DNA of 64,000 bases from DATFDN01 sp963756495 (lineage in GTDB: Bacteria > Pseudomonadota > Alphaproteobacteria > Acetobacterales > Acetobacteraceae): the NCBI GenBank assembly GCA_963756495.1, contig CAVWNS010000001.1:682001-746000 (forward strand), written 5' to 3'. This document shows positions 43,153 to 53,403 of this stretch, in pieces. The translations under genes were made by a program, and so were the position numbers. Within the stretch, counting starts at the first letter, position 1. Each line of letters begins with the position of its first letter. The notes beneath the pieces were generated by a model that did not search any database, was not told where the DNA came from, and saw only the letters and a program-made list of their open reading frames with translations.

Positions 43153-43836
43153 ATGCGGATTTTGGTGGTCGAGGACGACAAGGAAGTCGCCGGCTTCGTC
43201 GTGCGCGGCCTGAAAGAGGCTGGGCATATCGTGGAGCACGCGGACAACGGGCGCGACGGGCTGTTCCTGGCGGCAAGCGAGCCCTTCGACGCGGTGATTT
43301 TGGATCGCATGCTGCCGGGCGGAATCGACGGGCTCCGCGTGCTGGAAACCTTGCGCGGGCAGAAGAACACGGTCCCGGTGCTGATCCTCTCCGCGCTGGC
43401 CGAGGTGGACGAGCGGGTGAAGGGTCTGAAGGCGGGCGGCGATGACTACATGACCAAGCCCTTCGCCTTTTCCGAGCTTTTAGCCCGGGTGGAGGCGCTC
43501 GTGCGCCGAGGCAAGCCAGAAGGGCCGGTGACCAAGCTCGAGGTCGGCGATCTCGCGCTTGACCTGCTCTCGCGGCAGGTCAAGCGCGCCGGCCAGAAGA
43601 TCGACCTGCAACCGCGGGAGTTCCGGCTGCTCGAATACCTGATGCGCTATGCGGGCCAGGTGGTTACGCGCACCATGCTGCTGGAGGGGGTTTGGGACTA
43701 TCACTTCGACCCGCAGACGAACGTCATCGACGTGCATGTCTCGCGGCTGCGCCAGAAGGTCGACAAGCCGTTCTCCACGCCGCTGATCCATACGGTGCGT
43801 AACGCGGGCTATATGTTGCGCGCCGAAACCGCCTGA
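43153..43836 (+). CDS. OmpR-family response regulator
   Basis: 227 residues. Receiver domain: acidic pocket VVEDDKEV, phospho-acceptor Asp in DAVILDRMLPG, switch residue in ILSALAEVDERVKGLKAGG, Lys in MTKPFAF. The C-terminal winged helix (DLALDLLSRQVKRAG to VHVSRLRQKVDKPF) binds DNA. The cognate kinase starts 11 bases downstream. GGAGG precedes the ATG. Confidence 0.93.
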   Translation: MRILVVEDDKEVAGFVVRGLKEAGHIVEHADNGRDGLFLAASEPFDAVILDRMLPGGIDGLRVLETLRGQKNTVPVLILSALAEVDERVKGLKAGGDDYMTKPFAFSELLARVEALVRRGKPEGPVTKLEVGDLALDLLSRQVKRAGQKIDLQPREFRLLEYLMRYAGQVVTRTMLLEGVWDYHFDPQTNVIDVHVSRLRQKVDKPFSTPLIHTVRNAGYMLRAETA

Positions 43837-43847
43837 GGCCGCTGCCC

Positions 43848-45332
43848 TTGTCCTTTCTGTGGCGCACGCGGCCTGCCATGTCGCCGTTGCGCGCCGGCGC
43901 GACGGCCGAGCCGGTGAGCCGCGCGCGCATGGCTGCGGATCTTCAAGGGCGGCAGCGGCCCCGATTCCTGCGATCCGCGGCCATCCGCTTCGCGGCGATT
44001 TACGCGGTCCTACTCGCGATCAGCGCCATTGCCCTTGCGGTCTTTCTCTGGTGGGCAACCGCCGGCCTGCTTGATCGACAGACCGAGGCGGCCATCCACG
44101 CCGATGCTCAGCTGCTCCTTGAGCGATTTCAGCAGGGTGGGATCACCGCGCTGGTCCTGACCATCGACGACCGGCTGGCGCAGGATATCGACGACAATGC
44201 CATTTACCTCCTGGCCGGCCCCGATCTGCGCCCCGTCGCCGGCAATCTTCGGACCTGGCCCATGGCCGTGCGCCAGGCCGATGACTGGTACGAGCTGCCG
44301 GTCCAGCGCGCCGGCATCCGCTCGCTTGCGCGTGTGCGGCGCTACGACCTGCCAGGCGACTTTCATCTGCTGCTCGGCCGCGATGTGCAGGCACGCGCCC
44401 AGCTTCGCCACCTGCTGACCGACGCGCTCCTCTGGGCGATTGTCGTGGTGATCGGCATGGCGACCTTGGGCGCGTTCGTGGTCCGAAGCCTGTTCCGACG
44501 GTCATTGGCCAATGTCTCGGCGACCGCGACCGCCATCGCCGCGGGGGACCTTGCGCGGCGCGTGCGGCTATCGGGACGGGGCGATGAGTTCGACCAGCTC
44601 GCCGAGACGATCAACGAGATGCTGGACCGGATCGCGCGCCTGATGGACGGCGTCCGACAGGTCTCGAATGCGATTGCGCACGATCTGCGCACACCGATCA
44701 CACGCGCCCGCGGCCGCCTGGAAGAGGCAGCTTCCCGCGCCCGCAGGCCCGATGAGCTGCATGCCGCGATCGAGCGCGCGATCGCCGACCTCGACGGCAT
44801 CGTCGGCATTTTCCAGGGCTTGCTGCGCATCGCCGAGATCGAAGCGGGCTCGCGCCGTTCCGCCTTCACGGAGATCGACGTCGCCCGGCTGCTCGCGGAT
44901 GTGGCCGAGCTGTACGATGTGGTCGCTGACGAGAAGGGGGTGCGCCTCGTCGTCGAAATTCCCGACCGGCTGCCCGCCGATGGCGACCGCGAACTCATCC
45001 AGCAGGCGGTCGCGAACCTTCTGGACAATGCGGTGAAGTTTTCCTCCCCCGGCGGTACGGTCCGGCTGGGGGCCGAGAATGCGGGCGACGGCATTCGGAT
45101 CACGGTCGCCGACCAGGGTCCGGGCATCCCGGTCCATGATCGCGCTCGTGCAACGGAGCGGTTCTTTCGCGGCGAGACGGCCCGGAGCACACCCGGCTCT
45201 GGCCTCGGCCTCGCGCTGGTGCAGGCGGTGGCGCAGCTGCATAACGGCAGCCTGACGCTGGACGACGCCGGGCCAGGCCTGATGGCCCAGCTCCACATCG
45301 GGGCCAGCCATCGCGAGAATGGCGCAGCCTAA
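43848..45332 (+). CDS. Sensor histidine kinase of the EnvZ/QseC type
   Basis: 494 residues if the TTG at 43848 is used (GAGG 9 bases upstream, coupled to the regulator stop); ATG at 43878 or 43929 are alternatives. Two membrane segments (AAIYAVLLAISAIALAVFLWW and WAIVVVIGMATLGAFVV) flank a periplasmic domain of about 110 residues. A HAMP region follows, then the dimerisation helix with phospho-His in SNAIAHDLRTPITRARG, and the ATPase with N-box ANLLDNAVKFSSPGG and G-boxes DQGPGIP and GSGLGLALVQAVAQLHNG. It senses an envelope signal and phosphorylates the adjacent OmpR-type regulator. Confidence 0.92.
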   Translation: MSFLWRTRPAMSPLRAGATAEPVSRARMAADLQGRQRPRFLRSAAIRFAAIYAVLLAISAIALAVFLWWATAGLLDRQTEAAIHADAQLLLERFQQGGITALVLTIDDRLAQDIDDNAIYLLAGPDLRPVAGNLRTWPMAVRQADDWYELPVQRAGIRSLARVRRYDLPGDFHLLLGRDVQARAQLRHLLTDALLWAIVVVIGMATLGAFVVRSLFRRSLANVSATATAIAAGDLARRVRLSGRGDEFDQLAETINEMLDRIARLMDGVRQVSNAIAHDLRTPITRARGRLEEAASRARRPDELHAAIERAIADLDGIVGIFQGLLRIAEIEAGSRRSAFTEIDVARLLADVAELYDVVADEKGVRLVVEIPDRLPADGDRELIQQAVANLLDNAVKFSSPGGTVRLGAENAGDGIRITVADQGPGIPVHDRARATERFFRGETARSTPGSGLGLALVQAVAQLHNGSLTLDDAGPGLMAQLHIGASHRENGAA

Positions 45333-45389
45333 CGGCTTTGTCACACTCTCACAACGGCCGGCGAAAACCGCGCGCGCTATGACCGCGCC

Positions 45390-45710
45390 ATGTCACCCCT
45401 GGTCCGAACGACTGGTTTTGCCGGACTGACTGCCGGCCTGGGGATCGCACTGGCGGCCGGCGTGCCGAACGCCGGGGAGCCGCCGGTCGCCATCATCACG
45501 ACCGACACGGCAGCCTATTGCCGCGAGTTGTCGGACAAGCTGGCTGAGCTGATCCGCATCGCTCCCCGGCCACCGGAGGACGAGGTGCTCAGCATGGGCG
45601 CCGAAGGACGGCATCTGTGCGGGCAGGGACAAATCCGCGGCGGCATCCTACGGCTGCGACGGGGCGTGCTGGTCATGCTGCGCGATCTTGACCAGCGCGG
45701 AGAGCCGTGA
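45390..45710 (+). CDS. Small secreted protein of unknown function
   Basis: 106 residues with a signal peptide (TTGFAGLTAGLGIALAAG). The mature part has two Cys (YCRELSDK and HLCGQGQIRGG) that may pair, and helical segments ELSDKLAELIRI and GGILRLRRGVLVMLRDLDQ. I do not recognise a family. It follows the sensor kinase by 57 bases on the same strand and might be the periplasmic partner of the two-component system, but there is no direct evidence. Confidence 0.5.
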   Translation: MSPLVRTTGFAGLTAGLGIALAAGVPNAGEPPVAIITTDTAAYCRELSDKLAELIRIAPRPPEDEVLSMGAEGRHLCGQGQIRGGILRLRRGVLVMLRDLDQRGEP

Positions 45711-45775
45711 GGCCGAAGACCTGACTGGAGCGGCGGCTTAAGGGTTCCTTAGGCTGCTTCGCGTGAACTGCGCGC

Positions 45776-47107
45776 ATGGACGCAAAACCGCGCCCGTGCG
45801 CATTGCGGCAGGCGCGCCGAGGGGCGGGGAAGATCCCCAGCCTCGCCGGCGCAGCCCTGCTCGCCACGCTCGCCACGTCGGCGCGCGCGCAGCTCCTGCC
45901 TGACGTCTTTTCCCCCGCCGCGCCCGGCATCGGCACCGATCCAGGCGTCACCGTGCAGACGCGCGAGCGACCTGCGTTCGACAGTCTCGGGACCAGGCTC
46001 GGGGATGCGCTGTTTCACCCGCAAATCGATGAATCGATCGGGTTCGACACGAACGTGTCCGGTGCCCCGGGCGGGCGCGGAAGCTGGGTCCTGCGCACCG
46101 CCCCATCCGCACTGATCACATCGACCGACCCGCGCGACAACTACGGCCTCTATGTCAGCCTGGACAACACGCGCTACCCGGGCGCGCCGGCGCAGGATCA
46201 GACCAACTGGACGACAGTCGGCGACGCGACGATCGCGGTGGGCGAGGATCGCCTGACCCTCGGAGCGGCGCATCTGGCGCTGCACCAGGATACGTTCGAT
46301 CTCGACGCGCCGCCGACGGATCAGCCGATCGCCTATCAGGTGAACGACGCTCGCGCCGCCTACGCGTCATCCTTCAACCGGTTGACGCTGGAGCCCAGCC
46401 TCGATGTCGCGAGCTGGCGGTTCGGCAGCGCGACCATTCTCGGCGTCCCGACAACCCAGACCTATCGCGACCGCGACGTGGTGCAGAGCAATCTGACCCT
46501 GCGCTACGAAGTGGCGCCGCGCCGCAGCCTTGTGCTGGCACTGCGCGGCGCGAGCCAGTTCTACGTCGAGACGCCCTCCGGCACGCCTCCGTCAAACTCC
46601 AATTCGCTCGCTGTGTTGGGCGGGATCGACGACGCGACGGACGGGCTTTGGCACTACCGCCTGCTTGCCGGGTATGAGCGCCGCGGCTTCGCCAGCGACG
46701 CCTACCGCCCGCACGGCGCCGCCGTGGCGGAGGCCGACGCGATATTCACACCCGACGGGATGACCACCATCACGGCCACGCTCGCGCGCAGCATCGAGGA
46801 CGCCGCGCAGGAAGGCGTCGCCGCCTACGTCTATACCGGCGCCAAGCTGACGATTGACTACGAGTGGCGGCGCAACGTGCTGCTGCAAGCCTCCACCGGC
46901 GTGCAGCGGGCCGACCTGCTGGGCACGGCGGGTGATCAGAGGGTGCTGCGCGGCGGCCTGGGCGCGACATGGCTGATCAATCGCCGTTTGCGCCTGATCG
47001 GCACGTACGATGTGGCCGGAACCCGCGGATCGGGCGGTCCCACAGCGGGTCTGGCGGGCAACTTCGCCCGGTCGGTCGGCCTGTTGACCGTACGGCTCGG
47101 CCTGTGA
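45776..47107 (+). CDS. Outer-membrane beta-barrel protein (BBP2/PF10082-like), exopolysaccharide-associated
   Basis: 443 residues. Signal peptide region IPSLAGAALLATLATSARA; mature N-terminus QLLPDVFSPAAPG; then many alternating amphipathic strands ending GNFARSVGLLTVRLGL with a terminal aromatic-free strand. QIDESIGFDTNVSGAPGGRG and the DRDVVQSNLTLRYEVAPR-type strands resemble beta-barrel proteins of the putative outer-membrane BBP2 group (DUF560/PF10082), often found beside exopolysaccharide genes. The WecG/CpsF-type gene that follows overlaps its stop (GTGA), supporting a role in polysaccharide secretion. Confidence 0.75.
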   Translation: MDAKPRPCALRQARRGAGKIPSLAGAALLATLATSARAQLLPDVFSPAAPGIGTDPGVTVQTRERPAFDSLGTRLGDALFHPQIDESIGFDTNVSGAPGGRGSWVLRTAPSALITSTDPRDNYGLYVSLDNTRYPGAPAQDQTNWTTVGDATIAVGEDRLTLGAAHLALHQDTFDLDAPPTDQPIAYQVNDARAAYASSFNRLTLEPSLDVASWRFGSATILGVPTTQTYRDRDVVQSNLTLRYEVAPRRSLVLALRGASQFYVETPSGTPPSNSNSLAVLGGIDDATDGLWHYRLLAGYERRGFASDAYRPHGAAVAEADAIFTPDGMTTITATLARSIEDAAQEGVAAYVYTGAKLTIDYEWRRNVLLQASTGVQRADLLGTAGDQRVLRGGLGATWLINRRLRLIGTYDVAGTRGSGGPTAGLAGNFARSVGLLTVRLGL

Positions 47108-47866
47108 TCGCGCCAGCGGCCACGCGCCTGCTGGGCCTTGAGCTGGCCGACCTGACGCAAGACGCCGCCGTGCGCTGGATCGATGCGCGTCCGGCCGACG
47201 CCGGATTCGGCTACGTGGTGACGCCGAACGCTGACCATTTCGTCCGCCTCCGCCACGATCCGTCTCTCGCGGCGATTTATCAGACCGCGCTGTTGCGGCT
47301 GCTCAACTCCCGCGTGGTCGCGGCGGCGGCGCGCGGGCTCGGGCTGCCTGCACCGTCCGTGGTCACCGGCAGCGACCTGACCCGCCGACTGCTGGACCGG
47401 CTGCCGCGGGGCGAGCGCATCACCATCATCGGACTGAGGCCCGACCGCCTTGCCGTCCTGCGCGCCCGTTATCGCCTCGCAGAGCCCGCCCACTACGATC
47501 CGCCGCGCGAGCTTCGAGCGTGATCCGGTGGCCATGCGGGCTGCCGTGCGGTTCGTGCTGGACCATCCTGCCCGCCTGATATTCCTCGCCGTCGGCTCGC
47601 CCCGCCAGGAACTGCTCGCCGCCGCCGTACAGGCGACCGACGCCGCCACCGGAACCGCCCTCTGCATTGGCGCCGGCCTCGACTTCCTGGCGGGTGCGGC
47701 CCGGCGTGCGCCGGCCTGGATGCAGCGCGCCGGGCTGGAATGGCTGCATCGTCTGTCGAGCAACCCGCGCCGGATGGCCCGACGCTACCTTCGGGACGAC
47801 CCGCCGGTCCTGGCGCTTCTGCTGCGGGAAAGGATGGGCGCTGCCTTCCTGGCTCCGAGGCTATAA
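47104..47866 (+). pseudogene. WecG/TagA/CpsF-family glycosyltransferase, one frameshift
   Basis: From GTG 47104 the first frame has GYVVTPNADHFVRLRHDP (TPNxDH motif) and VVTGSDLTRRLLDRLPRG and then stops after DPPREL. The second frame continues FERDPVAMRAAVRFV, IFLAVGSPRQELLAA (G-x-P-x-Q-E motif), CIGAGLDFLAGAARRAPAWM and EWLHRLSSNPRRMARRYL, all family landmarks. One surplus base in CCGCCGCGCG near 47509 explains the break. The family transfers N-acetylmannosaminuronate or a similar sugar to a lipid-linked intermediate. Coupled to the beta-barrel gene upstream. Confidence 0.8.
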
Positions 47867-47899
47867 GGGCTGCCCGCCCGACCGCACCAGGATTTCTCG

Positions 47900-50575
47900 A
47901 TGGCTTCAGCCTCCCGCCTGCCCAGCGCCGACGGCGCCTCGCCCGCGATGGCGCAATGGTTCGCGGTGAAGGCCGAGCATCCCGACGCGCTCGTGTTCTT
48001 CCGCATGGGCGACTTCTACGAATTGTTCTTCGCCGATGCCGAGGCCGCCTCGGCGGCGCTCGACATCGCGCTCACCCATCGCGGCGAGCACGCCGGCGCG
48101 CCGATCCCGATGTGCGGCGTGCCGGTCCACGCCGCGGATGCCTATCTCGCCCGGCTGATCCGCCGCGGGTTTCGCGTCGCCATCGCCGAGCAGATGGAGA
48201 ACCCAAGACGCGCACCGGCAAGGGGCCGATCCGGCGTGAGGTGGTCCGGCTCGATCACGCCCGGCACGTTGACCGAGGACACGCTGCTGGACGCGCGCCG
48301 GCCCAACCTGCTGGTCGCCCTCGCTGCCGACCGGGCGGAGGTGGGCGCCGCCTGGCTCGACGTCTCCACCGGGCTGTTCGAGACCGACGACGCGTGCCGG
48401 CGGCCGAGCTGCCCGCCTTGCTCGGGCGTCTCGATCCGGCGGAGATCCTGGCGCCCGCGCACGGCCGCGCTCGGCGACTTCGCCGCGCGCCGCGCCCCGC
48501 CTGCGCGCCCTCCGCGCCCGCTGGCGGCGCGCCGGCGCGTCGCCGAGGCATTCGGCGCGGCCAGCCTGGACGCGTTCGGCACCTTCACCGACGCCGAGGC
48601 GATGGCCGGCGGCGCTCGCGCTGGATTACGTCCGCGCCGCCGCAGCGGGCGCCCTGCCCCGGCTGGCGCACCCGTCCCGCGCGGCGGGGCCGGCACGCTC
48701 GCGATGGACGCCGCGACGCGCGCCAGCCTGGAAATCCTGCGCGCGCGCGACGGCGGCAGCGCGCACACGCTGCTCGGCGGCCGTGGACCGCACGCTGACG
48801 CGCCGCCGGGGCGCGGCTGCTCGCCGACTGGCTGGCTGCTCCGCTCACCGATGCGGTCGCCATCGCCGAGCGGCAGGACGCCTGGGCGTGGCTGCTGGCG
48901 CACTCCGGACGCCGCCGGACGGCTCCGCGCGGTCGCTGCGCGCCGCGCCCGACATGGCGCGCGCGCTGGGGCGGCTTTCGCTCGGGCGCGGGACGCCGCG
49001 CGACCTCGCCGCCTTGCGCGACGGGCTTGCGGCCGCCCGGCAGCGGCGCCGCTGCTCGAGCCGGTGCTCCCGACGCTGCTCGCCGACGCGCGGGCGGCGC
49101 TCGGCCATCGAGCCCGAACTGGAGCATCTGCTGGCCGAGGCCCTCGCCGACCCGGCGCCGGCGCGGCTCGAGGATGGCGGCGCGATCCGGCCGGGCTTCG
49201 ACGCCGAGCTGGATGCCGAGCGGGCGTTGCGCGACGACAGCCGGCGCGTGCTTGGCACGCTGCAGCTCGACTACGCCGCAGCGCTATGGCGTCGCCAGCC
49301 TGAAGATCCGCCATCACGCCCAGCTCGGCTACGTCCTCGAGGCGCCGGCGTCGGCGGTCGAGCGGCTGCGGGGCTTTCCCGAACTGATCTTGCGCCAGAG
49401 CATGGCCAGCGGGGCGCGGTTCACCACGCCGGAGCTGGCCGACCTCGACCGGCGCATCGCCGAGGCAGCCGAGCGCGCGGCGTGCGCGCGAGCGCGCCAT
49501 CTTCGCCCATCTTGTCCAGCAGGCGATGGCCGCGCCGAGGCGATCGCCGCTGCGGCCGGCGCGCTCGCCGCTGCTCGACGTCGCGCAGTCGGCGGCAGCT
49601 CTGGCCGCGCCGGGCGACTGGTGCCGCCCGGAGGTCACGCGGACGCGGCGTTCGAGATGCCAGGCCGGGCGGCATCCGGTGGTGGAGCGCGCGCTCGCCG
49701 GTCAAGCCGCGTTCGTGCCGAACGACTGCGATCTTTCGCCGGACCGGCGCCTGCTGCTGCTCACCGGTCCGAACATGGCCGGCAAATCCACCTTCCTGCG
49801 CCAGAACGCGCTGATCGTCGTGCTGGCGCAGGCGGGGCTGCCGGTGCCGGCCGCAGCGGCGCGGCATCGGCGTCGTGGACCGGCTGTTCTAGCCGCGTGG
49901 GCGCCGCCGACGACCTCGCGCGCGGGCGCTCGACCTTCATGGTGGAGATGACCGAGACCGCGGCGATCCTGCACCAGGCCGGGCCCGCGCTCGCTCGTCG
50001 TGGTGGACGAGATCGGCCGCGGCACGGCGACGCTGGACGGGCTCGCCATCGCCTGGGCGGTGCTGGAGGCGCTGCATGCGACGATCCGATGCCGCACCAT
50101 CTTCGCCACCCATTTCCATGAGCTTGCGCGAACTGGCCGATCGGATGCCCCGGCTCAGGCCGCACACGATGCGGGTGAAGGAGTGGAAGAAATCGGTGGT
50201 GTTCCTGCACGAAGTGGCCGAGGGCGCGGCCGGCCGCTCGTGGGGCGTGCATGTCGCCGAGCTGGCCGGGGTGCCGGCAGCGGTGGTGCGCCGCGCCGGG
50301 GCGTTGCTGGCCGCGCTGGAGCGCGAAGGCGGCCCGCTGGGCGCGGCCAGGCTCTCTGCATTGCCGCTATTCGCGACCGCCTGCTCGCACAGCCCCTGGT
50401 GCCGCGCGCACCGCGACGCCAATCGAGCAGACTGACGATCTGGCTCGAGGCCATGCTCGCGCTCGAACCCGACCGCATGTCCCCGCGCGAGGCGCTCGAG
50501 GCGCTCTACCGACTCAAGGCCCTGCTGGCGGTTTCCCAACCCGAACGGACCATAGTACCGATCCCGAGATGCTGA
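47900..50575 (+). pseudogene. mutS: DNA mismatch repair protein MutS, split by about twenty frameshifts
   Basis: No single frame covers the gene, but consecutive segments in alternating frames give a normal 890-residue MutS. Segments seen: VFFRMGDFYELFFADAEAAS and CGVPVHAADAYLARLI; GPIRREVVR; ITPGTLTEDTLLDARRPN; LALDYVRAAAAG; LLADWLAAPLTDAVAIAERQ; YGVASLKIRHHAQLGYVLEA; the Walker A GPNMAGKSTFLRQ; FMVEMTETAAILHQAG; Walker B VVVDEIGRGTATLDG; IFATHFHELA; VKEWKKSVVFLHEV; SPREALEALYRLKALL near the end. It overlaps the glnD start by 7 bases. All key residues survive, so consensus error is more likely than decay. See findings. Confidence 0.82.
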
Positions 50576-53365
50576 CCCAGACGCCACTGCCTCCAGAACC
50601 CGAAGCCGCCGCCGCCATCCTGTCCGAGGCGCTGGCGGAGCTGGCGGGCAATACCGCGGCAGCACCGCGCGATGCGGCGCTGGGCGCCTTTCGCCGCCAC
50701 CTCGCGCGCATCCAGGCGCACACGCAGCACGCCTTCGAGCAGGAGCAGATCACCGGGTTGCAGGCGGCGCGCCTGCTCGCCTCGCTGACCGACGGGCTGA
50801 TCCGCGCGCTGCACGCGCACGCGCTCAGCGTGCTCGGCCAGCCCGAGGCGCTGAGCATCGTCGCCACCGGCGGCTATGGGCGCGGCGTGCTGGCGCCGTT
50901 CAGCGACATCGACCTGTTGTTCCTGACCCCGCACGGAGCCGTCCGGCCATACGCTGCAGGTCGTGGAGTACATGCTCTACTTCCTGTGGGATCTCGGCCT
51001 GAAGGTGGGTCACGCCACGCGCTCGGTCGCGGAGTGCCTGGCCGAAGGCGCCAAGGACGCGACGATCCGCACCTCGCTGCTGGATGCCCGGCATCTGGCG
51101 GGCGATGCGGCGCTGTTCGAGGAGTTTCACGACGCATTCCCGCCGCCTGCCAGGAGGCGGGCGCGGCGGAGTACATCCTCGCCAAGCAGGCCGAGCGCGA
51201 CAGTCCGCCACCGCCGGTTCGGCGACAGCCCGTTCGTGGTCGAGCCGAACATGAAGGAAGGGCGCGGCGGGCTGCGCGATCTGCAGACGCTCTACTGGAT
51301 CGCCCGCTACGTGTACGGCACGCAGACCATGGCGGAACTGGCCGATGTCGGGCGGCATCCTGACCCAGGCCGAGGCGCGCCACGCGCGCCGCGCATGGGA
51401 GTTCCTGTGGACGCGTGCGATTTCACCTTCACTACGTGGCGGGACGCGCGGAGGAGCGGCTGACCTTCGATCTTCAGCCGGTCGTGGGCGCGCGCATGGG
51501 CTATACGCGCCACGGCCGCCAGGACGGCGTGGAGCGATTCATGCGCCACTATTTCCTGACCGCCCGCGAGGTGGCGCGCATCACCCGCATCCTGGAGCCG
51601 GCGATCCTGCGCGACGCGCTCGGCTCCCCGGCGGTCGCGCCGGAGACCGACAAGGGACTGCTCGCCGCCGGTTCGTGCTCGCCGACGGCAAGCTGCTGCC
51701 GATGACCGGCCGCGACTTCGATGCCGAGCCGATCCAGATGCTGCGCATCCTGAAGGTGGCGCGCGACCGCGGCCTGTCGCTGCATCCGCTCGCGCTGCGC
51801 GCGTTGATCCGCAGCGAGCGGCGCGTGGCCCGGCTGCGCGGCGATCCCGAGGCGGCGCGCCTCTTCATGGACCTGCTGTGCGGGCGCATTAGCGACGCGC
51901 GCGAGGCGGACGGCGCGCGCTGGCTCGGCATCCTGAACGAGACGGGCTTTCTCGGCCGCTACCTGCCGGATTGGGCGCGCATCGTCGGGCAGATGCAGTT
52001 CGACACCTATCACGTCTTCACGGTGGACGAGCATACGATCGAGGCGATCCGGGTGCTGAACGCGCTGGAGCGGGGCGAACTGGCCGAGATCGCGCCCGTC
52101 GCCTCGGGCATCGTGGATCACATGCAGTCCCGTCGCGCGCTGCACGTTGCGATGCTGCTGCACGACATCGCCAAGGGACGCGGAGGCGACCATTCGCAGC
52201 TCGGCGCCGAGATCGCGCTCAAGGTCGGCCCGCAACTCGGACTGTCGGCCGAGGAGACGGAGACCGTCTCCTGGCTGGTGCTGCACCACCTGCTCCTGAG
52301 CGAGACGGCGTTCAAACGCGACATCGACGACCCGAAGACGATTCTGGACCTCGCCGATACCATCCAGTCGCCGGAACGGCTGAAGCTGCTGCTCGTGCTG
52401 ACGGTCGCCGACATGCGGGCCGTCTCGCCCAAGGTGTGGAACAACTGGAAGGCGACGCTTCTGCGCGAGCTTTACACCCGCGTGGCCGAGGTGCTCGCCG
52501 GCGGCCTCGCGCACGACCGAGCGCGACGTGCGCGTGACCCGTGCCAAGCAGGCAGCCGGCGTGCTGCTGAACGATTTCACGGCCGAGGAGATCGCGACCT
52601 TCACGTCCCTCGGCTATCCCGGCTACTGGCTCTCGTTCGACCCGGAGACGCACGCCCGGCATGCGCGACTGGTGCGTGAGGCGGAAAGACGGCGTGCGCC
52701 ACTGACGATCGACACCGAGCCGCTGCCCGCGCGGGCAGTGACCGAGGTGACGATATACTGCGCCGACCACGCCGGCTTGTTCAGCCGGATCTCAGGTGCG
52801 CTCGCGGTTGCCGGCGCGTCGATCGTGGACGCCCGCATCCACACGCTGACGAACGGCATGGCGCTTGACACGTTCTGGATTCAGGACGCGGCCGGGGGCG
52901 CCTTCGACGCCCCGCACCGGCTTGCGCGACTATCCGTGCTGATCGAGCAGGCGTTGTCGGGCCAGCTCAGCCTGGACGCCGAGATCAGAAAGATATCGAC
53001 CGCCCTGCTTGGGCGCCGGATGCGGGCCATCCACGTGCCGCCGCGCGTGGTGATCGACAACTACGCCTCCAACACGTTCACCGTCGTCGAGGTCAACGGG
53101 CGCGACCGGCCCGGATTGCTGCACGACGTGACGGCGGCCATCAGCGAGCAGGGCTTGCAGATCGGTTCGGCGCATATCACCACGTACGGTGTGCGCGCGG
53201 TGGACGTCTTCTACGTGAAGGACGTGTTCGGGCTCAAGGTGGAGAACGAGCGTCGGCTGCGCCAGAATCCGCGCGGCGTTGCTGCGTTCGCTGGACAGTG
53301 CCAACGAGGCGACAACCCCTGTCGTCCCCCCGGCGCCCGCCCGTCGCCGGCACGCGGCGGGCTGA
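50569..53365 (+). pseudogene. glnD: Bifunctional uridylyltransferase/uridylyl-removing enzyme GlnD, about eight frameshifts
   Basis: From ATG 50569 the gene needs eight frame switches, mostly before 51690, to reach TGA 53363-53365, giving about 930 residues, the normal GlnD length. Domains: nucleotidyltransferase with GYGRGVLAPFSDIDLLF; PNMKEGRGGLRDLQTLYWIA; HD domain ALHVAMLLHDIAKGRGGDHS; two ACT domains (VTIYCADHAGLFSRISGALA and VNGRDRPGLLHDVTAAI). The long stretch 51690-52510 is intact in one frame, and 52510-53265 in another. GlnD senses glutamine and uridylylates PII proteins. The last shift lies at about 53270, before the RAALLRSLDSANE tail. Confidence 0.82.
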
Positions 53366-53403
53366 CACTCGAACGCCTCGCACAGCCGCCACGTCGGTCC
53401 TGT

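Noticed and set aside
48142..49638. 498-codon minus-strand ORF opposite mutS, longer than any intact mutS segment
   Set aside because: It is Arg/Ala/Ser-rich and featureless, whereas the plus strand holds the MutS motifs in order across frames.
47900..50575. Programmed frameshifting in mutS
   Set aside because: Far too many switches in both directions without slippery sequences; consensus error is simpler.
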